A stretch of 64,000 nucleotides of DNA from Candidatus Equimonas faecalis (GCA_018066245.1 JAGHRT010000006.1:32695-96694); one strand, 5' to 3'. Positions 44,244 to 53,045 are shown, counted from the first letter of the stretch. A program made the numbers and translations. The notes: generated by a model from the sequence alone, not told the origin.

Positions 44244-45131
44244 TCAGCTGAGTTTGTAGCCGTAGGCTTCCAGGCGCTTCTGCGAGTTGCGCCAATCCTT
44301 ATCCACTTTGACGAAAGTCTGGAGGTAGATGCTTTTCTGGAAGAAGGTTTCAAGCGTTTTCCGGGCTTCGGTGCTGACGCGTTTCAGTGCGATGCCCTGA
44401 TGCCCTATGATGATGCCTTTCTGGCTGTCGCGCTCCACGTAGATGACGGCGCGGATGAAGATGCTTTTCGGCTCTTCCTTGAATTCCTCAACGGCCACTT
44501 CGCAAGCATAGGGTATCTCCTTGTCGTAGTAGAGGAGGAGTTTTTCGCGGATAATCTCGGTTACGAAGAAGCGGGCGGGGCGGTCGGTCCACTGGTCGCG
44601 CTCGAAGTAGGGCGGCGAGGCGGGCAGGAGTTCCTTGACGCGCTGGAGCACACGCTCCACGTTGAACTTCGCCTTGGCGGAAATGGGGTAGATTTCGGCA
44701 GTGGGCAGCAGAGTGTGCCATTCTTGCACGAGGGCTTCGAGGGCGGCTTGGTTGGAGATGTCAATCTTGTTGATGAGCAGCAGGATGGGCACGTTCAGCC
44801 GGTTTACTTTGCTGAGAAACTCCTGGTTTTTCTGCGGTTGCTCCACCACATCGGTAACGTAGAGCAGTATGTCGGCATCCTGCAAGGCTCCTTCGGAGAA
44901 GGCGAGCATTTCCTCCTGGAGCTTGTAGTTGGGCTTCAGTACGCCGGGCGTGTCGGAGAAAACGATTTGCAGGTTGGGTTCGTTGATGATGCCCATTATG
45001 CGGTGGCGCGTGGTTTGCGCCTTGAAGGTGGCAATGCTGATGCGCTCCCCCATGAGCAGGTTCATTAGGGTGGATTTGCCCACGTTGGGGTTGCCTACGA
45101 TGTTTACGAAGCCTGATTTGAAGTCGTCCAT
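44244..45131 (-). CDS. era: GTPase Era
   Basis: A 295-residue essential GTPase that binds the 3' end of 16S rRNA during small-subunit assembly. G motifs are GNPNVGKST, DTPGV and NKID; a C-terminal KH domain holds GIIIGHQGIALKRV. I start at 45131 (MDDFKSGFVNIVG). The sequence upstream to 45176 overlaps an inverted repeat and is not homologous. It lies about 110 bp after rpmF in the order yceD-rpmF-era. Confidence 0.96.
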   Translation of the reverse strand: MDDFKSGFVNIVGNPNVGKSTLMNLLMGERISIATFKAQTTRHRIMGIINEPNLQIVFSDTPGVLKPNYKLQEEMLAFSEGALQDADILLYVTDVVEQPQKNQEFLSKVNRLNVPILLLINKIDISNQAALEALVQEWHTLLPTAEIYPISAKAKFNVERVLQRVKELLPASPPYFERDQWTDRPARFFVTEIIREKLLLYYDKEIPYACEVAVEEFKEEPKSIFIRAVIYVERDSQKGIIIGHQGIALKRVSTEARKTLETFFQKSIYLQTFVKVDKDWRNSQKRLEAYGYKLS

Positions 45132-45160
45132 GCTTGGGTTGGGGTTAGTGGATGGGTAAA

Positions 45161-45225
45161 ATGAGCAAATTAGCAAATTGGCGAACAGGGGCTTTCCTCA
45201 TTCGCTAATTTGCTAATTTGCTAAT
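45161..45225. repeat. Inverted repeat of AAATTAGC units between rpmF and era
   Basis: GAGCAAATTAGCAAATTGGC is mirrored by GCTAATTTGCTAATTTGC about 20 bp later. Similar AAATTAGC-rich pieces occur at 55485-55535 and 1950-1985. It could fold into a long hairpin that lowers read-through into era. Confidence 0.6.
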
Positions 45226-45242
45226 ACTCCGGAGGGGCTTGT

Positions 45243-45428
45243 TTACTCAGCGGTCTCCACTTCGATGGCCAGCTTGCCGCGGTAGTAGCCGCAAGTGGGG
45301 CATACGGTGTGATAGATGTGATAAGCGCCGCAGTTGGGACAAACGGCGAGCGTGGGAGCTTGCGCCTTGTCGTGGGTTCTGCGTTTCAGAGTACGTGTCT
45401 TTGATTGTCTTCTTTTTGGATGTGCCAT
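45243..45428 (-). CDS. rpmF: 50S ribosomal protein L32
   Basis: A 61-residue ribosomal protein with the usual MAHPKRRQSKTRTLKRR start and a zinc ribbon made by CPNC and CPTC. The presence of all four cysteines marks the zinc-binding version. It follows the YceD-family gene, the conserved order in most bacteria. Confidence 0.97.
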   Translation of the reverse strand: MAHPKRRQSKTRTLKRRTHDKAQAPTLAVCPNCGAYHIYHTVCPTCGYYRGKLAIEVETAE

Positions 45429-45462
45429 TTTATTTGTGGATTTTAGTTTAAGTTCTGTTTTC

Positions 45463-45903
45463 TCAGAGGATGTAGCGGGTTACCTCCTCGTTGCAGCCGC
45501 CTTCTGCGTGGACGCGTTGGAGCGGCAGTGCCAAGGCGATGGTTTCGTAGATATCCCAGCTGAGGTCGTATGTCGTGGCGGTGAACGGAATGGCAATTAC
45601 ATCGGTGTCGTCGGTGTCGGCTTCGCTTTCGGTGCAGCGCAGGGTGAACTGTGCTTCGGCTTCGACGGGCAGGCTCAACGGTTCGAGGCAGCGGTCGCAG
45701 GCTACTGTGGCCTCGCCTTTCGCCCGGAGGCTGATGTCGAAGGTGTCGGTAGTGGTGGCTTTCACTTTGACTTCCACCTCAACCCGTCCGCCCAGGATTT
45801 CTTCCTGTTCGAGGGCTGCAAAGTAGTCGTCGCCAAGCGTTTGCTGAAGGCTGAGCGGGGCGGCGAGCACCTTGCGGAGGTCGATGGTAAGTGTCTCACG
45901 CAT
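45463..45903 (-). CDS. YceD/DUF177 family protein
   Basis: A 146-residue member of the DUF177 family, which in other bacteria helps 23S rRNA accumulation and is regularly encoded before rpmF. The family motif CDRCLEPL is present. The start needs care: a GTG at 45918 overlaps the promoter element TAACTTTG (45918-45925), so the real start is ATG 45909 or, as chosen here, ATG 45903 (MRETLTIDLR). Either leaves a nearly leaderless message. Confidence 0.85.
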   Translation of the reverse strand: MRETLTIDLRKVLAAPLSLQQTLGDDYFAALEQEEILGGRVEVEVKVKATTTDTFDISLRAKGEATVACDRCLEPLSLPVEAEAQFTLRCTESEADTDDTDVIAIPFTATTYDLSWDIYETIALALPLQRVHAEGGCNEEVTRYIL

Positions 45904-45917
45904 GAACATATCGGGCA

Positions 45918-45925
45918 CAAAGTTA
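45918..45925 (-). promoter_or_regulatory. Promoter -7 element of the yceD-rpmF-era run
   Basis: TAACTTTG on the minus strand lies only about 9-15 bp before the possible ATGs. No clear TTTG is seen at the expected upstream distance. Confidence 0.5.
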
Positions 45926-45998
45926 CGACTTTTTTCCGAATGTGTGCGTTTTTTTTAGGATTTTTTTTGTTTTTCCCGCCGCTGGCTGGCTCTTTTGC

Positions 45999-46664
45999 TT
46001 ATTGGCCTTGATAAATCTGGGCTTGAGGCGACCATTCCCTTGCGATGGGAGCGGGCTTCGCTGCTTGCGTCAGACGGTAGTTGTGATTGGCGAGCCGTGC
46101 TTTGCCGATGCACACGTTGGGCAGCAGGCGCGGGGTGCTTTTTCCTACCACGCAGTCGGCCTCTTCGCCGAGGTGGCGGGCCATGCGGCGGAGCCATTCT
46201 TCGCTTCGGGGGATGGCTCCCAGTTGGGTAATGACAAGGTGGTCGGCCCATGCGCTGCGGCTGCCTATCATCAGGGCCATTTGCATCAGGTCGGCGATGT
46301 GCCCGCTGGTGGGCACGAAGGTGCGTCGCAGGCTTTCGTGGCTTTGTCGCAGCCGCTTCACGAGGTCTTCGATTTCCGTGGTGGGGGAGGCGTCCACCAC
46401 GACCACTTCAAAGCGGGGGTAGTCCTGTGCGAGCATGGCCAGCAGGCCTTCCTCGGCTCCCGGTACGAGTTTCTGTCCCACCACGATGACGCTCAGGCGG
46501 GGCCACTCGCGTGCCGCGTTGTCCAGCGGTGCGCTCTGCTCCCGCACCAGGCGGCGGTGGCGGCTCTGCCGCACGGTGAGCGCTGTCAGCACGGCCGCGA
46601 GGGTTGCGGCGAGGAGGCCTGCCGCGATGTAGATGAGGGTTATGGTGTCGGTGGAGAGGTTCAT
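45999..46664 (-). CDS. Short membrane-anchored GT-A-like protein, unknown function
   Basis: A 221-residue protein with one N-terminal membrane segment (about 5-30) followed by a partial glycosyltransferase-2-like fold: WPRLSVIVVGQ, YPRFEVVVVDASP and a helical region ending with a SGHIADLMQMALMIGSRS segment. The metal-binding DxD motif and the C-terminal half of a normal GT2 enzyme are missing, so a sugar-transfer activity is doubtful. I start at 46664 (MNLSTDTITLIY), which gives the best membrane anchor; the stop is followed by the yceD region. The gene begins 11 bp after the RNA methyltransferase and is probably cotranscribed with it. Confidence 0.65.
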   Translation of the reverse strand: MNLSTDTITLIYIAAGLLAATLAAVLTALTVRQSRHRRLVREQSAPLDNAAREWPRLSVIVVGQKLVPGAEEGLLAMLAQDYPRFEVVVVDASPTTEIEDLVKRLRQSHESLRRTFVPTSGHIADLMQMALMIGSRSAWADHLVITQLGAIPRSEEWLRRMARHLGEEADCVVGKSTPRLLPNVCIGKARLANHNYRLTQAAKPAPIAREWSPQAQIYQGQ

Positions 46665-46674
46665 GGTCTTTGCG

Positions 46675-47628
46675 TTAGGAGTGGCAGGGCGGGGCGGCGG
46701 TCGCACATCTTCTTCTAAATTCCGAGCACACGATGGCTGTGGCCGTGGCCACGTTCAGGCTTTCGCTGGTGGGCTGGCCTGCGGGGAAGGAGGGAATGAG
46801 CAGGCGGCGGTTGATGAGGTCGGCCACGGTCTGGCTGATGCCTTTGCCCTCGTTGCCCATCACTATGATGCCGTGGCGGGTGAGGGGCTGGGCGTAGATG
46901 TCGGTGCCGTTGAGGAAGGTGCCGTAGATAGGGGTGTCGGAAGGCTGGGCGGCCAGCCACTCGGGCAGGCAGGTGTAACTCACATCAACTCGCGCCAAGG
47001 CTCCCATGGTGGCTTGCACCACTTTAGGGGCATAGGCGTCGGCGGTGTCGGGCGAGCAAACTACGCGTCGGATGCCGAACCAGTCGGCCACGCGCAGTAT
47101 GGTGCCGAGGTTGCCGGGGTCCTGCACGCCGTCGAGGGCCAGCGTAAGGCTGGTCCCGTCAGCCGTGTCGCCGCAGGGCAGGGGGGCGAGGCGTTGCTTG
47201 TCCAGCACGGCCAGCACTTGTTGGGGCGTGGTGAGTTGCGAGGCGGCGGCCAGCTCGGCCTGCGTTACTTCCACCACTTCGCAAGCCGCCGGGCCGCAGG
47301 TGCGGCCACCGACTCCTTTTCCGTAGTCCGCCGATAGTTTTCCGTAGTCCGCCGATGGTTTTCCGTGGTCCGCCGATAGTTTTCCGTGGTCTATACGACA
47401 GGAATCTCTGTCCCATAGGGTGGTGCGCTCCCCTTTCTGCGGGCGCACGCCGTAGGTCGCCGACAGGGTGTCGAGGTAGTCCGCCGTGGCGCACAGAAGG
47501 CGGCAGGGGAAGGCCTGGAGCAGTTCGCCCACCACCTTGGGGCCTTCGGCCAGAAAGCATCCTTCGGCGTCGCGGTGCTTCTTCATGGAGAGCTGGCGGA
47601 TGAACTTCTGTTTGGATTTGCTGAGCAT
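46675..47628 (-). CDS. SpoU/TrmH-family RNA 2'-O-methyltransferase with in-frame repeat insertion
   Basis: A 317-residue SPOUT methyltransferase that uses S-adenosylmethionine to methylate a ribose 2'-OH in rRNA or tRNA. The N-terminal substrate-binding domain (FIRQLSMKKHRDAEGCFLAEG) leads to the SPOUT motifs LDGVQDPGNLGTILRVADW, IVMGNEGKGIS and PSFPAGQPTSESLNVATATA. I start at 47628 (MLSKSKQKF), consistent with -7 elements just upstream. Between the two domains about 28 residues form a 7-residue repeat (D-H/Y-G-K-x-S-A) encoded by 21-bp DNA units. Homologues have no need of this insert; it appears to be invading repeat DNA. RlmB-like or TsnR-like function is possible. Confidence 0.88.
   Translation of the reverse strand: MLSKSKQKFIRQLSMKKHRDAEGCFLAEGPKVVGELLQAFPCRLLCATADYLDTLSATYGVRPQKGERTTLWDRDSCRIDHGKLSADHGKPSADYGKLSADYGKGVGGRTCGPAACEVVEVTQAELAAASQLTTPQQVLAVLDKQRLAPLPCGDTADGTSLTLALDGVQDPGNLGTILRVADWFGIRRVVCSPDTADAYAPKVVQATMGALARVDVSYTCLPEWLAAQPSDTPIYGTFLNGTDIYAQPLTRHGIIVMGNEGKGISQTVADLINRRLLIPSFPAGQPTSESLNVATATAIVCSEFRRRCATAAPPCHS
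47331..47400 (-). repeat. 21-bp tandem repeat inside the SpoU methyltransferase gene
   Basis: About 3.5 units of TTTTCCGTAGTCCGCCGATAG-like sequence. The end GTCTATACGAC matches the core of the intergenic array at 53220-53340. Each unit adds seven residues and keeps the frame. Confidence 0.8.
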
Positions 47629-47643
47629 ACAGGGGAGGAAATG

Positions 47644-47694
47644 CAAATTTAACTGCAAAAATACGAACTATATGTGAATTTTTGGCTATCTTTG
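47644..47694. promoter_or_regulatory. Divergent promoter region
   Basis: TATCTTTG at 47687-47694 (+) precedes the TamL-like gene. TAAATTTG (47644-47651) and TATTTTTG (47656-47663) on the minus strand precede the methyltransferase gene. The -33 boxes are weak. Confidence 0.55.
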
Positions 47695-47716
47695 CAGCAA
47701 AATTTCACCATCGGCC

Positions 47717-50041
47717 TTGAAAATCCTCTCCCGCGCCCTCATTTTTGTCCTTGCGTTGCTCAGCTTCGCGCTCAGCGGCTGCTCCTCCCTGCGCTTCGTG
47801 CCCGAGGGGAAAACGCTCCTGCAATCGGTGCGCATGACCAGCGACGCGCCCGACGTGAAAGCCAGCGGCTACCGCCGCTTCGTAAGGCAGGAGGCCAACA
47901 CCCGCTGGCTGGGATTGCTTAAGGTGCCCCTCGGCATTTACAGGCTTTCGGGGCGCGACAGCACGCGGCGCATCAACCGATTCTTCCAGCGCATAGGCGA
48001 AGCTCCCGTAGTCTATGACCCGAGCCTCACGGCGTACTCCTGCCGTTCCATTGAACAAACTTTGCAGGGGCGCGGCTATCTCAACGCCACCGTACAGGCC
48101 GACACCGTCAATCGTGGCCGGCGCACCCGCGTGAACTACGTCCTGCATCCGGGAGGGCGCTCCTACGTCAGCCAACTGGGCTACACCTTCGACGATGCCC
48201 GCATGGAGAAAATCGTGCTGGCCGACGAAATGCAAGAAGGCTCACTCCTCTATCGCGGAATGCCCTTCGACGTAACGCTGCTGGAGGAGGAGCGGCGGCG
48301 CATCACGCGACACCTGCAAAACATCGGCTACTACGGCATCAACCAGGACTTCATCTCTTTCTCCGCCGACACCCTCGCGGGCGACTACGGCGTGGAACTG
48401 CGCCTCAACTTCCGCTGTCCTGCAAACCTGGAGCCCGAACAGGTGTATCAGCCCTACACCTATGGCAACGTGCGCATCTACGAAGCCATCTCCACCCCCG
48501 CCGAGGCCGACAGTTCCGTCTATCAGGGCATCCGCTTCTACCATGAGCGCGGCTTGAGCCGCCATGTGTCGCGCCGCGTGCTGGCCGAGCACAACTACAT
48601 CCAGCCCGGGCAAACCTATTCGGAGCAGGCCCAGCAATTCACCTACCAGAGCCTGAACAGCCTCGGCATCATACATTATTCTTCTATACGCACGCGAGCC
48701 CTTCCCGACACCCTGCTGTCCGACACCCTGCACACCATCGACACCGACATCTACCTCAAGATGAACCGCCCTAACGGACTTGCACTCGAACTGGAGGGCA
48801 CAAACACCGCAGGCGACCTCGGCGCAGCCGCCAGCCTGACCTACACCCACCGCAACCTTTTCCACGGAGCCGAATCGCTGGGCTTCAAGGTGCGCGGAGC
48901 CTTTGAGGCCATAAAAGGCCTGGAGGGCTATTCCGATGCCAACTTCATAGAATACGGAGCCGAACTCTCCCTGCGCCTGCCCCGCTTCCTCGTGCCGGTG
49001 AAGGCCCGCTTCCGCCGACGCGTCCGCGCCACCACCGAGTTCTCCGTGCTCTTCAACTCGCAGGACCGCCCCGAGTTCCACCGCCGCATCTGGACGGGCA
49101 CATGGCACTACCAGTGGTCGCCACTCCACAACCCCCGCTTGCGACACCGCTTCGACCTCTTTTCGCTCAACTACCTGTACATGCCGTGGATCAGCAATAC
49201 CTTCCGCGAGAAGTACTTGGAGGACAATTCCTCGCGCAACACCGTGCTGCGCTACTCCTACGAGGATTTGTTCATCACCAAGGTGGGCTATGGCTTCACC
49301 CTTAATTCGCAAGGCCAGTCGGGCAGTCAGAGCCTCTACAATACCAACGGCTACCAACTGCGGGTAGGCTCCGAACTCGCAGGCACCCTGCCCTACGTCA
49401 TTACCCGCTTCCACGATTTCGGACGCAACGGGTCGGGCGAGCGGCTCTTGGGGAACGTGCCGTATGCCCAATACTTCAAGTTCGACATCGACTACGCCAA
49501 GAGCTTGCGCCTCACCGAGCAGTCCAGCTTGGCCTTCCATGCGGCTTTCGGCGTCGCCGTGCCTTATGGCAACAGTACGATGATTCCCTACGAAAAGCGG
49601 TATTTCAGCGGCGGAGCCAACTCTGTGCGCGGCTGGAGCGTGAGAGAGCTGGGCCCGGGCACCTTCGTGGGCAAGGACGGTAAGGTGGATTTCATCAATC
49701 AGACAGGCAACTTGCGCCTCGACCTGAGCGTGGAGTACCGCGCCCGCCTCTTCTGGAAACTCCACGGGGCCGTGTTCGTCGATGCCGGTAATATATGGAA
49801 CACCCGCCAGTATGAAGGACAGGACGGGGGGAAGTTCTTCTGGAACTCCTTCTACCGGCAGATAGCCGTGGCCTACGGTCTCGGCATCCGCCTCAACTTC
49901 GACTATTTCATACTCCGCTTCGACGGCGGCATGAAGGCCGTCAATCCCGCCGAACCCCACGGCAAGCTCCACCTCCCCCTCCTGCACCCCAACTTCTCCC
50001 GCGACTTCACCTTCCACTTCGCCGTGGGCTTACCCTTCTAA
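47717..50041 (+). CDS. TamL-like Omp85-family outer-membrane lipoprotein
   Basis: A 774-residue outer-membrane protein of the BamA/TamA family. The signal ends in FALSGC, making it a lipoprotein, which is the mark of the Bacteroidetes TamL subgroup. POTRA-like regions occupy about 30-370, including RGRRTRVNYVLHPGG and the LAEHNYIQPGQTYS segment. The 16-stranded barrel follows and carries the Omp85 loop-6 motif in GGANSVRGWSVRELGPG. It ends in a beta-strand with a terminal aromatic (HFAVGLPF). The start is TTG at 47717; no ATG fits. TamL with TamB is thought to insert or transport outer-membrane components. No TamB gene is adjacent. Confidence 0.9.
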   Translation: MKILSRALIFVLALLSFALSGCSSLRFVPEGKTLLQSVRMTSDAPDVKASGYRRFVRQEANTRWLGLLKVPLGIYRLSGRDSTRRINRFFQRIGEAPVVYDPSLTAYSCRSIEQTLQGRGYLNATVQADTVNRGRRTRVNYVLHPGGRSYVSQLGYTFDDARMEKIVLADEMQEGSLLYRGMPFDVTLLEEERRRITRHLQNIGYYGINQDFISFSADTLAGDYGVELRLNFRCPANLEPEQVYQPYTYGNVRIYEAISTPAEADSSVYQGIRFYHERGLSRHVSRRVLAEHNYIQPGQTYSEQAQQFTYQSLNSLGIIHYSSIRTRALPDTLLSDTLHTIDTDIYLKMNRPNGLALELEGTNTAGDLGAAASLTYTHRNLFHGAESLGFKVRGAFEAIKGLEGYSDANFIEYGAELSLRLPRFLVPVKARFRRRVRATTEFSVLFNSQDRPEFHRRIWTGTWHYQWSPLHNPRLRHRFDLFSLNYLYMPWISNTFREKYLEDNSSRNTVLRYSYEDLFITKVGYGFTLNSQGQSGSQSLYNTNGYQLRVGSELAGTLPYVITRFHDFGRNGSGERLLGNVPYAQYFKFDIDYAKSLRLTEQSSLAFHAAFGVAVPYGNSTMIPYEKRYFSGGANSVRGWSVRELGPGTFVGKDGKVDFINQTGNLRLDLSVEYRARLFWKLHGAVFVDAGNIWNTRQYEGQDGGKFFWNSFYRQIAVAYGLGIRLNFDYFILRFDGGMKAVNPAEPHGKLHLPLLHPNFSRDFTFHFAVGLPF

Positions 50042-50081
50042 GTCCGACCGTATAGACAACCCCTCCAAAAAATCACAGCAA

Positions 50082-50528
50082 ATGGTACTCGACACCCTTT
50101 CCAACGCTGAGCGCTACTGCGCCCTCCACCCCAAGTTTCAGGAACTCTTCGACTACGTGCGCACTCATGCCTTGCTGGATGAGCCTGCGGGGCGCATCGA
50201 ACTGGACGGCCAGCGCCTCTTCATCAACGTGAACGACTCCGAGCTACTCGCTCCCGACCAGCAGAAGCTGGAGGTACACCGCCGCTACATCGACGTACAC
50301 TTTCCCCTCTCCTGCGACGAGACCGTGGGTTGGACTCCGCTGGACAATTTGCAGCAGAGCGACGAGCCTTTCGACGAGGCCGCCGACTACGCCCTCTACT
50401 CCCAGCCGGCCGACACCTACTTCACCGTGAAGCCCGGCCAGTTCCTGATTGTGTGGCCCGAGGATGCCCATGCGCCCATCGTGGGCTGCGGAAATATCCG
50501 CAAGCTTGTAGCAAAAGTGCTCATCTGA
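50082..50528 (+). CDS. YhcH/YjgK/YiaL (DUF386) family protein
   Basis: A 148-residue cupin-like protein. Family members bind a metal and are linked to sialic-acid or other sugar catabolism (YhcH, NanQ) and to toxin-antitoxin-regulated biofilm proteins. EVHRRYIDVHFPL and WPEDAHAP are the conserved metal-site motifs. It lies 40 bp after the TamL-like gene. A role as sugar anomerase is possible, but no sialic-acid genes are nearby. Confidence 0.88.
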   Translation: MVLDTLSNAERYCALHPKFQELFDYVRTHALLDEPAGRIELDGQRLFINVNDSELLAPDQQKLEVHRRYIDVHFPLSCDETVGWTPLDNLQQSDEPFDEAADYALYSQPADTYFTVKPGQFLIVWPEDAHAPIVGCGNIRKLVAKVLI

Positions 50529-50579
50529 GCGTCATAGTATTGTGCGGACGGCGGCCGGATGTCCCTGCCCGCCGGCTGA

Positions 50580-50690
50580 TTTTCCCTGTCCTATAGAGTA
50601 ATTCCTCCTACCCTATAGAGTAATTTTTCCTACTTTATAGAGTAAAAATCCCTGTCCTATAGACTAATTTCTCCTATCCCTACGTCCATT
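50580..50690. repeat. Tandem array with CTATAGAGTAAT core
   Basis: Four degenerate units of 22-26 bp centred on CCTATAGAGTAATT, spaced by TCCTACC-like sequence. It belongs to the same loose group as the arrays at 9239, 34568 and 53220. It lies just upstream of the ABC exporter operon. Confidence 0.75.
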
Positions 50691-50711
50691 TCCACTAACC
50701 CACCGATAGCC

Positions 50712-51512
50712 ATGTTTCTCGAAGCCCACCACATCACCAAACGCTATGCCAATCACACCGCCCTCAACGATGTGAGCATCCAAGTGCCCCGTGGCAAAGT
50801 GTTCGGCTTGCTTGGTCCCAACGGAGCCGGCAAGACGACGCTCATCCGTATAATCAATCGCATCACGGCCCCCGACGAGGGCGAGGTCATCTTCGACGGC
50901 CATCCCTTCTGTGCCGAGGACGTGGCCCGAATAGGCTACCTGCCCGAAGAGCGCGGCCTCTACCGGAAAATGAAGGTGGGCGAGCAGGCCATCTATCTGG
51001 CCCGCCTCAAAGGACTTGGCCACCTCGAAGCCAAATCCCGCCTGCAGGAATGGTTTGAGCGGCTGGACATCATGCCCTGGTGGGACAAAAAGCTGGAAGA
51101 GCTGTCCAAGGGAATGCAGCAGAAGGTGCAGTTCGTCATTACCGTGCTCCACCGGCCGCCGCTCCTCATTTTCGACGAGCCTTTTTCAGGATTCGACCCC
51201 GTCAATGCCGAACTCCTGAAAGCGGAAATACTGAAGCTGCGCGACGAGGGGCACACCATCATCTACTCCACCCACAACATGGCCAGCGTGGAGGACGTGT
51301 GCGACAACATAGCCCTGATTGACCACAGCCGCGTCGTACTGCAAGGCCCCGTGGACGAAGTGAAGCGGCAGTTTGCCGACGGACGCTGCTGCCTCCGAGC
51401 CATCGGCCCGCGCGAGGTGCTGGAGCAGATGGCAACCACCCTGCCCGAAGCCACCCTCACGGAAGTCCTGCCTTCCATGAACGAGGTATTCCTCAAAGCC
51501 GTCGGCCAGTAA
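50712..51512 (+). CDS. ABC transporter ATP-binding protein
   Basis: A 266-residue ABC ATPase with Walker A GPNGAGKTT at about 36-44, a signature variant LSKGMQQKVQ, Walker B LLIFDEPFSGFDP and the H-loop STHNM. The C-terminal 50 residues form a DUF4162-like tail, which is common in drug- or Na+-efflux ATPases such as NatA. It lies 36 bp before a fitting permease. The exported substrate is unknown. Confidence 0.92.
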   Translation: MFLEAHHITKRYANHTALNDVSIQVPRGKVFGLLGPNGAGKTTLIRIINRITAPDEGEVIFDGHPFCAEDVARIGYLPEERGLYRKMKVGEQAIYLARLKGLGHLEAKSRLQEWFERLDIMPWWDKKLEELSKGMQQKVQFVITVLHRPPLLIFDEPFSGFDPVNAELLKAEILKLRDEGHTIIYSTHNMASVEDVCDNIALIDHSRVVLQGPVDEVKRQFADGRCCLRAIGPREVLEQMATTLPEATLTEVLPSMNEVFLKAVGQ

Positions 51513-51548
51513 GCCTGCCGGATGTTTCCCCTCTAAACGTTTTCCCCT

Positions 51549-52913
51549 ATGCAAAGCAAAATTCTCATAGTGATAGGCCGCGAATACACTACGCGCGTCC
51601 GCAAGAAGTCCTTCATCATTCTCACCGTCCTTATGCCCTTTCTCATTGCCGCCCTGGTAGCGCTGCCGCTCCTGCTGGGCATGATAAAGGACTCCGAGGC
51701 AAAGACCGTCGCCGTGGTCGATAGTACGCACCGCTACGAAAGCCTCTTCAAGGACACGCCCCCCTACCGGTTCGTCGTGGCGGCCCGGATGGATTCCACC
51801 TTCCGTAAGGAAGGATCCGACGTACAGGCCGTGGTCGTAATCAGCGGCGACTTGGCCCGCGACCCTTCCGCCGCCGCCATCTACAGCCGCGAGGAAGTGC
51901 AGATTGACCTGCGCCACACCGTGGAGAACATTCTGAACGAGCAAATCCGCCGCGACAAACTCGCGGCCTACCAGGTGCCCGAACTCGACGCCATTATCTC
52001 CGACGTGGAGCAGGACTTCTCCATACAGACCCGCAAGTGGAGCGACGACGGCACCGAGTCCGAATCCTCCATCGACCTTGCCATGGGCCTGGGCCTGCTG
52101 TTCACGATGCTCATCTATATGTTCGTGATGAGCTACGGCAGCATGGTGATGCAGGGCGTAATGGAAGAAAAGACCAACCGTATCATGGAAGTCATGGTCA
52201 GCAGTGTGCGCCCCTTCCAGCTTATGATGGGAAAAATCATCGGCGTGATGCTGGTGGGCCTGACGCAGATAGCCATTTGGGGCGTAATGCTTGCCCTCAT
52301 TTTCGCAGGAGTGGCCTTCGCTTCCGGCGGTTCCGTGGCCGATGCCCTTGGACAGGCTGCCGGTGATCCCGCCGCAGTCGTGGCCGGCGCGGCGCAAGGC
52401 AATCCTGCCGCCGCTTCCTCCGATGCAATCGTAGCCGCAGGCACCACAGTCGTGCAGAACGGCGGCCTTGCGGGCAACCTGCTCATCGACATCCCCGTGG
52501 GAGAGATAGCCCTCATGTTTGTGCTTTGCTTCCTCGGCGGCTATCTGCTTTATGCCAGCATTTTCGCAGCCTGCGGCGCAGCGGTAAACAGTCAGGAAGA
52601 TTCGTCACAATTCGTGATGCCGCTTGTGATCGTCATGATCTTTGCGCTGTATGCCGCGCTCGGTTCGATAGAGAACACCAACGGTCCGCTGGCTTTCTGG
52701 ACTTCGCTGATACCCTTCACCAGCCCCATTGTGATGATGCTGCGCGTGCCGTTCAACATTCCTCTCTGGCAGGAGGTGCTGTCGCTCGGCATTCTGTTTG
52801 CCACGGACCTGCTGTTCGTGTGGATTGGTGCCCGCATCTATCGCGTCGGCATATTGATGTATGGCAAGAAGCCCACGATGCGTGAACTTTGGAAGTGGCT
52901 GCGCTTCTCCTGA
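51549..52913 (+). CDS. ABC-2 type permease, NatB-like
   Basis: A 454-residue permease of the ABC-2 family. One N-terminal helix (FIILTVLMPFLIAALVALPL) is followed by a periplasmic domain of about 130 residues and then five C-terminal helices. These include MGLGLLFTMLIYMFVMSYGS and the VMEEKTNRIMEVMVSSVRPF coupling segment typical of NatB/YhaP. An Ala/Gly-rich loop around residues 265-300 is low in complexity. It pairs with the ATPase just upstream. Confidence 0.9.
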   Translation: MQSKILIVIGREYTTRVRKKSFIILTVLMPFLIAALVALPLLLGMIKDSEAKTVAVVDSTHRYESLFKDTPPYRFVVAARMDSTFRKEGSDVQAVVVISGDLARDPSAAAIYSREEVQIDLRHTVENILNEQIRRDKLAAYQVPELDAIISDVEQDFSIQTRKWSDDGTESESSIDLAMGLGLLFTMLIYMFVMSYGSMVMQGVMEEKTNRIMEVMVSSVRPFQLMMGKIIGVMLVGLTQIAIWGVMLALIFAGVAFASGGSVADALGQAAGDPAAVVAGAAQGNPAAASSDAIVAAGTTVVQNGGLAGNLLIDIPVGEIALMFVLCFLGGYLLYASIFAACGAAVNSQEDSSQFVMPLVIVMIFALYAALGSIENTNGPLAFWTSLIPFTSPIVMMLRVPFNIPLWQEVLSLGILFATDLLFVWIGARIYRVGILMYGKKPTMRELWKWLRFS

Positions 52914-53008
52914 CCGGCCGTCAGGAGGCCCGAATGGGCGAAAAATTATAGCCTGGCCGCCAGTTTTCAGACGAATTTGAAGAAAACTGCAAAATTTTCT
53001 TAAAATAA

Positions 53009-53040
53009 TTTGGTGCATTCGGCGGAAATGCGTAATTTTG
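53009..53040 (+). promoter_or_regulatory. Promoter of the candidate sRNA
   Basis: TTTG, 20 bp, TAATTTTG: both boxes and the spacing match the Bacteroidetes consensus. No gene follows it on this strand for several kilobases. Confidence 0.78.
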
Positions 53041-53045
53041 CAAGC

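Noticed and set aside
48242..50017. Open frame of 591 codons on the minus strand
   Set aside because: Antisense to the TamL-like gene, which has a lipobox, POTRA regions and an Omp85 motif.
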